Shown here: one piece after another, positions 14,880-24,766 of the stretch
Layout of the letters: each line of letters starts with the position of its first letter
How positions within the stretch are numbered: position 1 is the first letter of the stretch
NCBI GenBank assembly: GCA_029561465.1
Contig: JAKQIZ010000042.1
Coordinates: 1-56,938 of the forward strand
Origin: Deltaproteobacteria bacterium
GTDB taxonomy: Bacteria; Desulfobacterota; Syntrophia; Syntrophales; UBA8958
Reading direction: 5' to 3'
DNA: 56,938 nt
Notes under the pieces: model-generated
What the model was told of the DNA's origin: nothing
Seen by the model: the letters and a program-made list of their open reading frames with translations, nothing else
The model's database searches: none
Position numbers and translations under genes: made by a program

Positions 14880-15752
14880 ATGCCATACTATGTAACCGAC
14901 GATCATGTCCGTCTGTACTACGAGGTACGGGGAAAAGGACGGCCGGTGGTGCTCGTCCACGGTCTGACGGCCAACCGCCGTCACTTCCGCAAACAGACGC
15001 CGGAGCTGGCCGGAGAATTCCAGGTCATTACCATGGATCTACGCGGTCACGGGGATTCGGAGGTGCCGGAGCACGGCCTGACCCTGCCCCGCCTGGCCCG
15101 GGACCTCAGGGAACTGACGGAATATCTGGAACTCACGGACCTTTCCATGGTGGGGTGGTCCCTGGGTGCCCATGTCATCTTCGAGTATGTGAAGCAGTAT
15201 TCCTGCCGGGGGATAGCGAAGGTCGCCGTGATCGACATGGCCCCCCGACTCCTGAGGGCCCCGGACTGGCCCTGGGGTCTTCCCGGTGTCTTCAGCAGGA
15301 AGACGGGGGATTTCGGACCCGAGGACAACCTTGTCATGCTGGGAGCCATGCTTGGTGACTGGGAGGCCTACAGCCGGATCGTCGCCCAGCGGATCCTGAA
15401 CAAGTCCCTTTTCAACGACCGGATGGAATTCGACGATCGGGGGGATTTCAAAGGCAAGGCGGATCTTCCCTGGCTGTATGCCGAGGCCCGGAGGAACACC
15501 CCCCACGTTATCATCGCCCTCTGGATTTCTCTGTCCCTCCAGGATTACCGGCCGGTTTTGAAGGAGATCACGGCGCCGTGCCTCCTGGCCTACGGTATGG
15601 AAAGCAACTACTATCCCCCGGAAAATTACGCCTTCATGGCGGAGGCGATGCCCCGGGCCCGGACGGTTCCCTTTGCCGGCTGCGGCCATGCCCTGCACAT
15701 CCAGGATCCCGAACGGTTCAACCGGGAACTGATCGAATTCCTGCGGGAATAG
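14880..15752 (+). CDS. Alpha/beta hydrolase
   Basis: VVLVHGLTANRRHFRKQ, MVGWSLGAHVIFEY (nucleophile elbow), CGHALHIQDPERFNRELIEFL. Confidence 0.88.
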   Translation: MPYYVTDDHVRLYYEVRGKGRPVVLVHGLTANRRHFRKQTPELAGEFQVITMDLRGHGDSEVPEHGLTLPRLARDLRELTEYLELTDLSMVGWSLGAHVIFEYVKQYSCRGIAKVAVIDMAPRLLRAPDWPWGLPGVFSRKTGDFGPEDNLVMLGAMLGDWEAYSRIVAQRILNKSLFNDRMEFDDRGDFKGKADLPWLYAEARRNTPHVIIALWISLSLQDYRPVLKEITAPCLLAYGMESNYYPPENYAFMAEAMPRARTVPFAGCGHALHIQDPERFNRELIEFLRE

Positions 15753-15875
15753 TGAACACGACGGTGTCGCCTGCCGGAGCAAGCGCCGGCAGTTCATTGT
15801 ACCCTCCAGACGGGATTTGATCGGTTAATATGAATGCGGATATCATGGGGATCCGCTGCGGATGATCGATCCTGT

Positions 15876-16427
15876 TCAGTTCATAAGTCCTGGCAGAAAG
15901 AGGGCAATTTCGGGAAACATGATCAGGAGGAGAGAGAGGATGACCATGGCACTGAGCAAATGCAGCGCCCCCTGGAAGATGGTATGCAGGGGGACGTCCC
16001 GGGCGACGCCGCCCACGACATAGACGTTTATTCCCACCGGGGGGGTGATGACGCCAATCTCTGCGACCAGGACAATGATGACCCCAAACCATATGGGATC
16101 GTAACCCAGAGTGGTCACTACTGGATAGAAGACGGGAATGGTGAGCATGATCATCGCCAGGGAATCCATCAGACAGCCGAGAAAAAGATAAACACATATG
16201 ATCATGCCGATAATTGCTGCCGGCGGCAGGGAAAGCCCGGCTACCCAAGTGCCGACTTCCGTCGGGATGGTAGTCACTGCCAGAAAATGCCCGAAAACGG
16301 TAGCCCCCGCAACTATGGTCATAATCATGCATGAGATCCGCAAGGTATCGTTAAGGGACTGAAGAAAGGACCGCCAGGCCAGGTTCCGGCCCAGAAGGGC
16401 AATGATCAACGTTCCCATGGCGCCGCA
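15876..16427 (-). pseudogene. C-terminal fragment of TRAP transporter large permease (DctM-like)
   Basis: [28 protein letters not shown]...PPAAIIGMIICVYLFLGCLMDSLAMIMLTIPVFYPVV...GVITPPVGINVYVV. N-terminal two thirds missing; abuts an OadB fragment. Confidence 0.8.
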
Positions 16428-16726
16428 TCAGGAGAAAGTTATGCTTGTCCGCCTTCTGGCCTTCGACCTGGGATACCCGGGCCGCCATGGGTACGGCGGA
16501 AACGTGGGCGGAACCGATCAGGGGGTTGATCTTCTCTTTCAGAAACAGATTCATGAGCTTGGCCATGAGCACCCCCCCCGACGGTACTGAAGGCGAAGGC
16601 GACGAGGCCGAGGATAAAGATTAAGATCGGCTGGGGTTTGAGAAAGGCTTCGGCGTTCATCGTCGCTCCCACGGACAGTCCCAGGAATATGGTGACGATG
16701 GACGCCGCCGGAAAAGCGAATCGCAT
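16411..16726 (-). pseudogene. Internal fragment of sodium-translocating decarboxylase beta subunit (OadB/GcdB-like), frameshifted
   Basis: [51 protein letters not shown] then, in another frame after a G8 run, [49 protein letters not shown]. Confidence 0.8.
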
Positions 16727-16950
16727 TTACCGATGGGGAAGAGGATGGGACAGCAAAGGGAACTTCACGGCATGATGAGTGGCGCCATGCTTGAAAAAGG
16801 AGGAGACCGGGGAATGGCGCTTCCCCGGTCCGAATAACACCCGGCCGCTCAAAACCGGGTATTTTGATTTCTTAACAACAACCCTTGAATTTTCTACCGG
16901 CCGCCTCGAAACCGGCAGCCGGTAGAAATCCTTATTTCAATAAACCAAAA

Positions 16951-17679
16951 TTACTTCACCAACGGTTTGGGTACGAAATAGATCGCTTTCCCATAGACGG
17001 TGTTGCAGGTAATGGCCCCGGCCATGTAAACGCCGATCCAGCCCACGATTATCAGCAACCATCCCGCGAAGGGCTTCAGGACCTTCGGATCCCCGAACCA
17101 GCCGGAATCCATGCCCACGATGCACCACAGAACGATATCGACCAAGATGACGAGGATGAACATGGCCGCGCTGCTCTTGGCGTACGCGGGGGTAACAGCC
17201 GTCAGAAAGCCCGCGCCGGCCATCCAGAGCCAACCTTCCACATGGACGGCCTTGCCGACCATGGCGCCTACGGCCTTGCCGATGCCGGCCTTGGCGGCCG
17301 CGAGCTGCTCCGGCGTAAGCATCTTGACATCCGTAACCCCGGCCGCGGCCATGGCGGCGTCCATGGACTCCTTGGCCGCCTTGGGAATGAAGATGAAACT
17401 GATGGAATACCATTTGGCGAAGACGCTCAGGGCCGCCGCAAACATGAAGAATGCCGAGAAGAACAAAAAGACGTTGCCGCCGGTGATGTTGTGGTCTTTC
17501 AATTCCATGACCGCCGTCGTGTACTGGACGATGCCGCCGCCGATGAGCCAGGCCGACAGCAAGGGGAAACCGGAGACATCCACTTTACCAAGGAAAACCG
17601 CCCCAAAACCGAAACAGGCTACGGCCAGCGCGGCGAGACCGCCGGGACCCGGAGATGCAAAACTATGTTCGTGTGCCAT
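16951..17679 (-). CDS. GPR1/FUN34/YaaH (SatP) family acetate/succinate transporter
   Basis: MAHEHSFASPGPGGLAALAVACFGFGAVFLGKVDVSGFPLLSAWLIGGGIVQYTTAVMELKDHNITGGNVFLFFSAFFMFAAALS. Confidence 0.9.
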   Translation of the reverse strand: MAHEHSFASPGPGGLAALAVACFGFGAVFLGKVDVSGFPLLSAWLIGGGIVQYTTAVMELKDHNITGGNVFLFFSAFFMFAAALSVFAKWYSISFIFIPKAAKESMDAAMAAAGVTDVKMLTPEQLAAAKAGIGKAVGAMVGKAVHVEGWLWMAGAGFLTAVTPAYAKSSAAMFILVILVDIVLWCIVGMDSGWFGDPKVLKPFAGWLLIIVGWIGVYMAGAITCNTVYGKAIYFVPKPLVK

Positions 17680-18193
17680 AAAAACCCTCCTTATTTCTTC
17701 GTTACGATAAGAAAAAAAATAAAATGAAGCGATCAAACTAACCTAAGCATGCCATTTGCCGCTTTTTTCTCCTTTCATCCCCCCTTTCCCCACAACCGTC
17801 TTCTCTTGTCCGCAAACCGCGAGATTTGCCTTACCGTCAAAAAGTTGTTGCTAAATTATGGATAAAAAATTATTCGCTGTTCCGACATGGAAGCTATTAA
17901 GAATTGAAATCGAACACATCCGCCCGCCCTTCCGGAGGCGAATGAAGATCACCGCACCGCCGTCAAATCAGGCCGCAATCTCCCCGGTCGCGGGGCTTGT
18001 CGATGTGCTCTTTTCCTCATCTTTTCTATATCTAAAAGTGTGCCAGATATTTATCCTCATGAAATCGACTACTTGTCATTAAGAGGAAGAAATAATCACG
18101 ATATTTGGCGAAATCTGTTGTGAAATATGGTGATCTCCGTTATATATCGCCCGGTCGCGGTGGCCAAATCTTGGAAAAGGGGAAAAAATCGAC

Positions 18194-19780
18194 ATGGAAG
18201 CGTCAGGAAACGAGTTTTTCCGGCAGGCCACCATCCGGCTCTGCAGCAGTCTGGAAATAGAAAAGGAGATGTTCAACTGTCTCTCCTATCTGCGGAATTA
18301 TCTGCCCGCCCGGGAGATGCTGCTGATCATCTTCGATCCCATCCCGGGGTTGATTCACAATCTGGCCCGGGTGAGTCTGGAAGGGATCGGTAAACCCTTT
18401 CGCTCCAAATCCCTTTCGGAGGAGGCGATCTGCCGGATCAACTATGACACTGCCACCTGGCAGGAGGTCAAGATTCTCGATCGCCTGGAATTGCACCCCG
18501 CCGGTTGGATCCTCTATGACCATGTAAATCTGTCCATGACCTCCATGATGTACATCAGTCTGGTGATTGAAGGGAAAATATTGGGGTCGATGGTCTTTCT
18601 GGCAGACGGCAGGGGGATGTTCAAAAGGGAGCATGCCGACCTCATCTCCCAATTGCGGGAACCTTTCACCATCGCCGTCTCCAACGCCCTGCGCTACCGG
18701 GAGTTGACCAAGCTGAAGGATATCCTGGACGCGGAAAATCAGGACCTCACCCGGGAGCTGAGATATGTTACGGAAGATGATATTGTCGGCGCCGATTTCG
18801 GCCTGAGGCAGGTGATGGAGATGGTCAGACAGGTGGCCTCCCTCAAGAGCCCCGTGTTGCTCCTGGGAGAGACCGGCGTGGGAAAGGAGGTAATCGCCAA
18901 CGCCATTCATTACGCCTCCCCGCGGAGGGAGCGGCCGCTGGTCAAGGTGAACTGCGGCGCCATTCCCGAGAGCCTTATGGACAGCGAACTCTTCGGTCAT
19001 GAGCGGGGGGCCTTTACCGGCGCCATCGCCCAGAAAAAGGGTCGCTTTGAACGGGCCGACAAGGGCAGTATCTTCCTCGACGAGGTTGCCGAGCTGCCGC
19101 CGTCCATTCAGGTCAGGCTGCTCAGGGTGCTGCAGAACGGAGAAATCGAGCGGGTGGGAGGGGCGGAAACCATCCCGGTGGATATCCGCGTCATCGCCGC
19201 CACCCATCGCAACCTGGAGGAGATGGTGCGTAACGGCAATTTCCGGGAGGATCTTTGGTTCCGCCTCAATATCTTTCCCATCATGATTCCCCCCCTGCGA
19301 AACCGCCAGGGAGACATCCCGAACCTGATCCGCCACTTCATGGAGAAGAAGGCCCGGGAGCTTAAGATTCACACCCCGCCGCCCATGTCCGCCCAGGTCC
19401 TGGAAAGGCTCAAGGAATATCACTGGCCGGGCAATGTCCGGGAGTTGGAAAATCTCGTTGAACGGGAATTGATCAAAAGCAGGGGTACCAACGGCAACCG
19501 TTTCATGACCTTCGAGCATTTCCGGTGGCCCCGGCGTTCCGGTCCGGCCTGGGGAGCTCCGGAGGACAACGGGAATTTCCTCACCATGGACGAGGCGATG
19601 ACCCATCATATCCAACTGGCCCTGGAACAGACCAAGGGCAAGATCTACGGGTCCGACGGCGCCGCCGCTTTGCTGGGAATCAACCCCAACACCCTGCGCA
19701 GCCGGATGAAGAAACTGGGGATCTTTCCGCCCGGATCCCAGAATCGGCGCCGGCTTCGGGAAGGAGCGGTGCGAGGTTAA
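18194..19780 (+). CDS. Sigma-54-dependent transcriptional regulator (GAF-like + AAA + Fis HTH)
   Basis: LLLGETGVGKEVIANAIHYASPRRERPLVKVNCGAIPE, ELFGHERGAFTGAI (GAFTGA loop), C-terminal HTH AAALLGINPNTLRSRMKKLGI. Confidence 0.95.
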   Translation: MEASGNEFFRQATIRLCSSLEIEKEMFNCLSYLRNYLPAREMLLIIFDPIPGLIHNLARVSLEGIGKPFRSKSLSEEAICRINYDTATWQEVKILDRLELHPAGWILYDHVNLSMTSMMYISLVIEGKILGSMVFLADGRGMFKREHADLISQLREPFTIAVSNALRYRELTKLKDILDAENQDLTRELRYVTEDDIVGADFGLRQVMEMVRQVASLKSPVLLLGETGVGKEVIANAIHYASPRRERPLVKVNCGAIPESLMDSELFGHERGAFTGAIAQKKGRFERADKGSIFLDEVAELPPSIQVRLLRVLQNGEIERVGGAETIPVDIRVIAATHRNLEEMVRNGNFREDLWFRLNIFPIMIPPLRNRQGDIPNLIRHFMEKKARELKIHTPPPMSAQVLERLKEYHWPGNVRELENLVERELIKSRGTNGNRFMTFEHFRWPRRSGPAWGAPEDNGNFLTMDEAMTHHIQLALEQTKGKIYGSDGAAALLGINPNTLRSRMKKLGIFPPGSQNRRRLREGAVRG

Positions 19781-19872
19781 AGATATTGACAGCCGGCGGA
19801 AAATAACCGAAAATGATCTTACCCTGGAGATGCAGGGTTGGATAGCCGGATAGAATCAACCTCCTGTTCGTC

Positions 19873-20880
19873 ATGAAACTGATTTATGCCACCGACGTTC
19901 ATGGCTCCTTCGAGCGGGTGCGGGAGCTGCTCCGTCTTACCACGGCCGATGTTTACATCATTGCGGGTGATCTGGTCGATATACCGTTCTATACCGTGGA
20001 GAAGGCGAGGCGTTACCATGACCTCCAGACATATTTCCACAGTCTGAGGCGGGACCGGGGAAAGACGGCCGCCACCCTCGAAGATTTCGTCGCAACCCTC
20101 CTGGAGGAGCCCGATCTGCCCGGCGAAGTGTGGGAGAAAGGGGACCGGTTTCGCTACGAGACCATGCGGGCCCGACATATCCTCCAGAAGCACTACCGGC
20201 TTCTGGACAACATCCTCTCTTTGGCTACGGCGGGGACAGCCTTCGCCCTGCCGGGCAATCACGACATGGATCTCCACCATACGCTGTTGCGGGGCAGGGA
20301 CCTCCATCTCCAGTGTCACGAGTCAAAGGGGATAAAAATCGCCGGGTACGGGGGAGCCGCGGGAAATACCCCGGGCATTCCGGAGCGTTTCGGAGTGGCC
20401 TATCGAGAAGGCGGGGGTGGCAAGAACGATGAAATGTACCGTTTTTTTCAATCCGTGCGGCCCGATGTCATCGCCGTCCATCAGCCTCCTTACGGAATTC
20501 ACGATTTTGCCCCGCCCATGGGTGAAACTGGTTCCCATGCCCTGCGTCGGTATTGCGAACGACACCCCGTGCTCCTCTGCCTCACGGGGCACCTCCACGA
20601 CCAGTGGGGACTGGAGGAGGTGGAGGACACGGTGTTTCTGAACCCCTCCCATTTCGGGGAAATCGTTCAGGCGAACGGAACGGTTGCGGAAGGGGGCTTC
20701 TTCCATGAATTGGAAATTGACGGCGGAAAGATCGGCGGTGTCCGGCACCGGAAACTGGTGGGGGATCTGATCCACGACCTGGTGTATTATGAACGCCGGG
20801 AAGGAGAATGGGCCCGGCGGGTGGTGGACCGGGAACGTTACGGGGCGCTGCTGAGGGGGATCAATTGCGAGCCGCTATGA
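19873..20880 (+). CDS. Calcineurin-like metallophosphoesterase
   Basis: MKLIYATDVHGSFERV, IIAGDLVDI, LPGNHDMD, VIAVHQPPYG, CLTGHLHDQWG. Confidence 0.88.
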   Translation: MKLIYATDVHGSFERVRELLRLTTADVYIIAGDLVDIPFYTVEKARRYHDLQTYFHSLRRDRGKTAATLEDFVATLLEEPDLPGEVWEKGDRFRYETMRARHILQKHYRLLDNILSLATAGTAFALPGNHDMDLHHTLLRGRDLHLQCHESKGIKIAGYGGAAGNTPGIPERFGVAYREGGGGKNDEMYRFFQSVRPDVIAVHQPPYGIHDFAPPMGETGSHALRRYCERHPVLLCLTGHLHDQWGLEEVEDTVFLNPSHFGEIVQANGTVAEGGFFHELEIDGGKIGGVRHRKLVGDLIHDLVYYERREGEWARRVVDRERYGALLRGINCEPL

Positions 20881-20916
20881 GGCGTTTAGCGCCGGCGGTC
20901 GGAAAGGGCGGGAGAC

Positions 20917-22026
20917 ATGACGAGGAAAGGCGAAGCGGATGTAAGGTTGCTGGGGAGGATGGCGAATCTGGCTATTTCCTGCCTTACCGGGGAAGAGGTC
21001 GTCGCCGTTGCGGCCCGTTTCCTGCCGCAGCTTTTTCCCGGGGAATCCGGGGCGCTTTTTCTCCGTCCCGCCGCCGGGAAGGAGTATGAACCGGCGGCGT
21101 CCTGGGGCGAGGAGAGGGCATGGCGTCCCTTTTCCGGCGCCGACTGCTGGTCCCTGCGCCGCCGCCGTCTCCATAGCGTCCGCCAGGGAAAGGACCAGCC
21201 CCTCTGCCCCCACGCCGACCACGATCCGGAGCGGTGGATTTCCCTCTGCATCCCCATGACGGCCCGGGAAGATGTCCTGGGTGTCTTCCACGTCCTGATC
21301 CCGGTGGAAGAGAGCTCGACAGATGCTGGGAAGGGGCCGGGGGACCGGCTGCTTCAAGGTGGTTCTCCAATCCCGGCCGCGGGTTCGGAAACCGGAGAAG
21401 CCGGGGAACTCGGCGGATCGGATACCTACCTGGGTGAAGGGGCGGACGAAAGGAGGCTCGCCGCCCTGACGGCGGACATCCTGACGATGATTTTCGTCAA
21501 TCTCCGGCTCCGGCGGCAGATCGACGACCTCGCCGTACGGGACGCCCTGACCGGATGCTTCAACCGCCGCTATCTGGAGGACAGCCTGGCCAGGGAACTC
21601 AAGGTCGTCCAGCGGACCGGCCGTCCCCTGGCGGTGGTTCTCATGGATATCGACCATTTCGGGCGGTTCACCGACGCCTTCGGTCATGGGTCGAGCAGCC
21701 TGGTCCTCCGGGAGTTGGGGGAGTTTCTCCGGAATAACGTCCGGGATGTGGACCTGAGCTGCCGCTACGGCGCCGATGAATTCGCCCTTCTGTTTCCCGA
21801 TACGGATCCGCCGGGGGCCCGGCGCCGGGCGGAGCATCTCCAGGCTATGCTCCGGGATCTCTCCCGTCATGGCGGGGGCTCCCATCTGCGCCGGATCACC
21901 CTGTCCATGGGCGTTGCGGCCTACCCCGATCAGGGGGAAACGTGGGGAGATCTCATGGAGGCGGTGAAGGCCGCCCTGAAAAGGGCCAAGCAGACCGGTC
22001 GGGACCGGGTCTGCGGCGGCGAGTAG
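20917..22026 (+). CDS. GAF-GGDEF family protein (putative diguanylate cyclase, variant GADEF motif)
   Basis: RDALTGCFNRRYLEDSLARE..., MDIDHFGRFTDAFGHGSSSLVLRELG, CRYGADEFALLFP. Confidence 0.88.
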   Translation: MTRKGEADVRLLGRMANLAISCLTGEEVVAVAARFLPQLFPGESGALFLRPAAGKEYEPAASWGEERAWRPFSGADCWSLRRRRLHSVRQGKDQPLCPHADHDPERWISLCIPMTAREDVLGVFHVLIPVEESSTDAGKGPGDRLLQGGSPIPAAGSETGEAGELGGSDTYLGEGADERRLAALTADILTMIFVNLRLRRQIDDLAVRDALTGCFNRRYLEDSLARELKVVQRTGRPLAVVLMDIDHFGRFTDAFGHGSSSLVLRELGEFLRNNVRDVDLSCRYGADEFALLFPDTDPPGARRRAEHLQAMLRDLSRHGGGSHLRRITLSMGVAAYPDQGETWGDLMEAVKAALKRAKQTGRDRVCGGE

Positions 22027-22100
22027 AGGACAAGCCGCCAGCCCGCGATGATTTACTTTTTTCCGACAATCTGCCATATATAACCTCTGTGAAGGGAGGG

Positions 22101-23372
22101 ATGATGGGCATGCGGGTCCTCATGTTCGGGTGGGAGTTTCCCCCCCTGGTCAGCGGCGGCCTGGGCACGGCCTGCCATGGAATCACCCGGGCGCTTGTCC
22201 GGCTCGGCCACCAGGTGATTTTTGTCATGCCCCACGGCGAAGGTGACGCGGCCTTTCCGGGGTTGACGATCGTTTCGGCATCCGCGGTCCTCGGTGCGTT
22301 GGCCGCAGCCCGTACTTTTCCGTCGCCGGTGGACGATGCGCCCGACCTTTTACCTGCCCGTCTCGTTCTCCATCCTTACCTGACGGTTCGTCCCCCGAAA
22401 GATGGCGTTCCGGCGTTCCGGAAGTGGCCGGCCGACAGTATACTGGCAGGTTCCGGCGGTTACGGGGCCGATCTTTTCACTGAGGTCGGCCGCTATGGCG
22501 AGGCGGGGAGGATCGTGGCCGCCCGGACGAGCTTCGACGTCATTCACGGCCACGACTGGATGGCCGTTCCCGCCTGTCTGGCGGCCCGCCGCGTCTCCGG
22601 GCGACCTTTTGTCCTCCATGTACATTCCCTCGAATATGACCGGAGCGGCGCGGGGGGCAACGGCGAAATCTGCGCCGTGGAACGCCGGGGATTGGAGGCG
22701 GCCGACCGGGTCATTGCGGTCAGTAATTACACGAAGGAGATGATCGTCCGGCACTACGGGATCGCCCGGGAGAAAATCGCCGTGGTGCATAACGCCGTGA
22801 CGGCGGCGGAGGGGAGAAAAGCCTATCGCGTCCCCGCCGGAAACGGAGAGAAGCGGGTTCTTTTTCTGGGGCGCATCACCTTCCAGAAGGGGCCGGAGTA
22901 TTTTGTCGAGGCCGCCGCCCGGGTCCTCAAGGAGATGCCGGAGACCACCTTCATCATGGCCGGATCCGGGGATATGATGCCGGAGATGGTGGAAAAGGTC
23001 GCCGAACTGAAGATCGGCAGGAGGTTTCACTTTACCGGCTTCCTCCAGGGCCGGCAGGTGGAGGAGGCCTTTGCCGGGGCGGATCTCTATGTGATGCCCA
23101 GTGTCTCCGAGCCCTTCGGGCTTACCCCCCTGGAGGCGATGATGTACGACGTTCCCGTTATCGTTTCCAGGCAGTCCGGGGTAGCCGAGGTCCTGAAACA
23201 CGCCGTGAAAGTGGATTTCTGGGATGTGGCGGCCCTGGCCGAAAAGATGATCGCCATCCTCAAATATCCGCCGCTGGCTGCGGAGGTGGTCGCTCGAGGC
23301 CGGGAGGAACTCCAGGGGCTGAGCTGGGAAGCCGCGGCCCGGAAGATCGTTGCCGTGTACAAGTCGTTATGA
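22101..23372 (+). CDS. GT4/GT5-type glycosyltransferase (glycogen synthase-like)
   Basis: MRVLMFGWEFPPLVSGGLGTACHGITRALVRLGHQV..., HGHDWMAVPACLAAR, FLGRITFQKGPEYFVEAA, MPSVSEPFGLTPLEAMMYDVPVIVSRQSGVAEVL. Confidence 0.92.
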   Translation: MMGMRVLMFGWEFPPLVSGGLGTACHGITRALVRLGHQVIFVMPHGEGDAAFPGLTIVSASAVLGALAAARTFPSPVDDAPDLLPARLVLHPYLTVRPPKDGVPAFRKWPADSILAGSGGYGADLFTEVGRYGEAGRIVAARTSFDVIHGHDWMAVPACLAARRVSGRPFVLHVHSLEYDRSGAGGNGEICAVERRGLEAADRVIAVSNYTKEMIVRHYGIAREKIAVVHNAVTAAEGRKAYRVPAGNGEKRVLFLGRITFQKGPEYFVEAAARVLKEMPETTFIMAGSGDMMPEMVEKVAELKIGRRFHFTGFLQGRQVEEAFAGADLYVMPSVSEPFGLTPLEAMMYDVPVIVSRQSGVAEVLKHAVKVDFWDVAALAEKMIAILKYPPLAAEVVARGREELQGLSWEAAARKIVAVYKSL

Positions 23373-23575
23373 TCAGTCGCCCGTGTCCCGACTCCCATGG
23401 CCATCTCGATTCCCACCCGGAGAAGGAGGCGGATATTCGTGAGTGAATACGGAAATAAAAATCGGCATACCCGTCTGAGGGAGCGAACGATTCACCCGGC
23501 GGGCAGCGGGTGGCGGTTGACGCCGGGGCGGCGTGGCGGGCCGATACACGGCGCGCCACCGGCGGGGATGAGCGC

Positions 23576-24766
23576 ATGACCGCCGTTTGCCTTTGCTTTC
23601 AGGTCCACCAGCCCCGCCGCCTGCGGCGCTACCCGGTGTTCGCGATCGGGCGGGAGCGGAATTACGAAGATGAGGCCGGCAACAGGAAGATTTTGGACAA
23701 AGTCGTCGATAAGTGCTATCTTCCCGCCAATGACCTCCTTTTGAGTCTGATCGATCGGCACGGAGGGAAATTCCGTCTGTCCTTCTCCATAACGGGGGTG
23801 CTTCTCGATGAACTGGAGCGTTTTCATCCGGAGGTCATTGCCAGCTTTCAAGCGCTTGCCGGGACGGGATGCGTGGAGTTTCTCAACGAGACCTATCATC
23901 ATTCCCTGGCCTTTTTATATAGCGACGAGGAATTCCGCGGCCAGGTCGACCGGCACCGACGGCGGATTACGGAGCTCTTCGGCCAGGAAGGAGAGACCTT
24001 TCGCACCACGGAGCTGATCTACAACGACGCCCTGGCGGCCGCGGCGGCGGAAATGGAGTACCGGGCGATCCTTGCCGAAGGGGCGGCGGCCGTCCTGGGA
24101 CCGAGGGATCCGAACCGGGTTTACGAGGCGGCCGGCGGGGGGGGAATCAGGGTGTTGCCGCGCAATTACCGGCTTTCCGACGACATTTCCTTCCGCTTTT
24201 CCCGGCGCGGCTGGGAAGGCTATCCCCTGACCGCGGCGAAGTACGCCCGATGGCTCCACCGGCTGCACGGTCCGGAGACCGTGATCAACCTGTTTATGGA
24301 TTATGAGACCTGGGGTGAGCATCAATGGCGGGAGACAGGGATCTTCTCCTTTCTGGAAGCTCTGCCGGGGGCAATCCTCGCCGGGGCGGATTTTGTCTTC
24401 GTAACGCCCCGGGAGGCGGCGGCCCGGAAGCCGGCGGGAGTGCTGTCCGTGCCGGGGTTCTGTTCCTGGGCCGACACGGAACGGGACCTTACGGCTTGGC
24501 GGGGCAATGCCATGCAGCGGGACGCCCTGGAGGCCCTTTACGGGCTGGAGGAGGCGGTGACGGCAAAGGGGGACCGGGACCTGGCGGAGCAGTGGCGGCA
24601 GCTCCAGACCTCAGACCATTTCTATTATATGTGTACGAAGTGGTGCGCTGACGGGGATGTGCACAGGTATTTCAACCCCTATCCGTCCCCCTATGACGCC
24701 TACATCAACTACATGAATATCCTGGACGATTTTTCCAGGAGGGTTGGAAAGGAAAAGGGATCATGA
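23576..24766 (+). CDS. GH57 family glycoside hydrolase (alpha-amylase-like)
   Basis: CFQVHQPRRLRRYPVF, CVEFLNETYHHSLAFLY, VINLFMDYETWGEHQW. Confidence 0.92.
   Translation: MTAVCLCFQVHQPRRLRRYPVFAIGRERNYEDEAGNRKILDKVVDKCYLPANDLLLSLIDRHGGKFRLSFSITGVLLDELERFHPEVIASFQALAGTGCVEFLNETYHHSLAFLYSDEEFRGQVDRHRRRITELFGQEGETFRTTELIYNDALAAAAAEMEYRAILAEGAAAVLGPRDPNRVYEAAGGGGIRVLPRNYRLSDDISFRFSRRGWEGYPLTAAKYARWLHRLHGPETVINLFMDYETWGEHQWRETGIFSFLEALPGAILAGADFVFVTPREAAARKPAGVLSVPGFCSWADTERDLTAWRGNAMQRDALEALYGLEEAVTAKGDRDLAEQWRQLQTSDHFYYMCTKWCADGDVHRYFNPYPSPYDAYINYMNILDDFSRRVGKEKGS

Noticed and set aside
17680-17780. Possible sigma-54 promoter upstream of the acetate transporter (TGGCATGCTTAGGTT)
   Set aside because: The -24 GG fits, but the -12 GC at 10-bp spacing is absent (TT instead).
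21760-21790. GADEF instead of GGDEF in the cyclase domain as evidence of an inactive enzyme
   Set aside because: The remaining active-site residues look preserved and A-for-G variants occur; sequence alone cannot decide activity.
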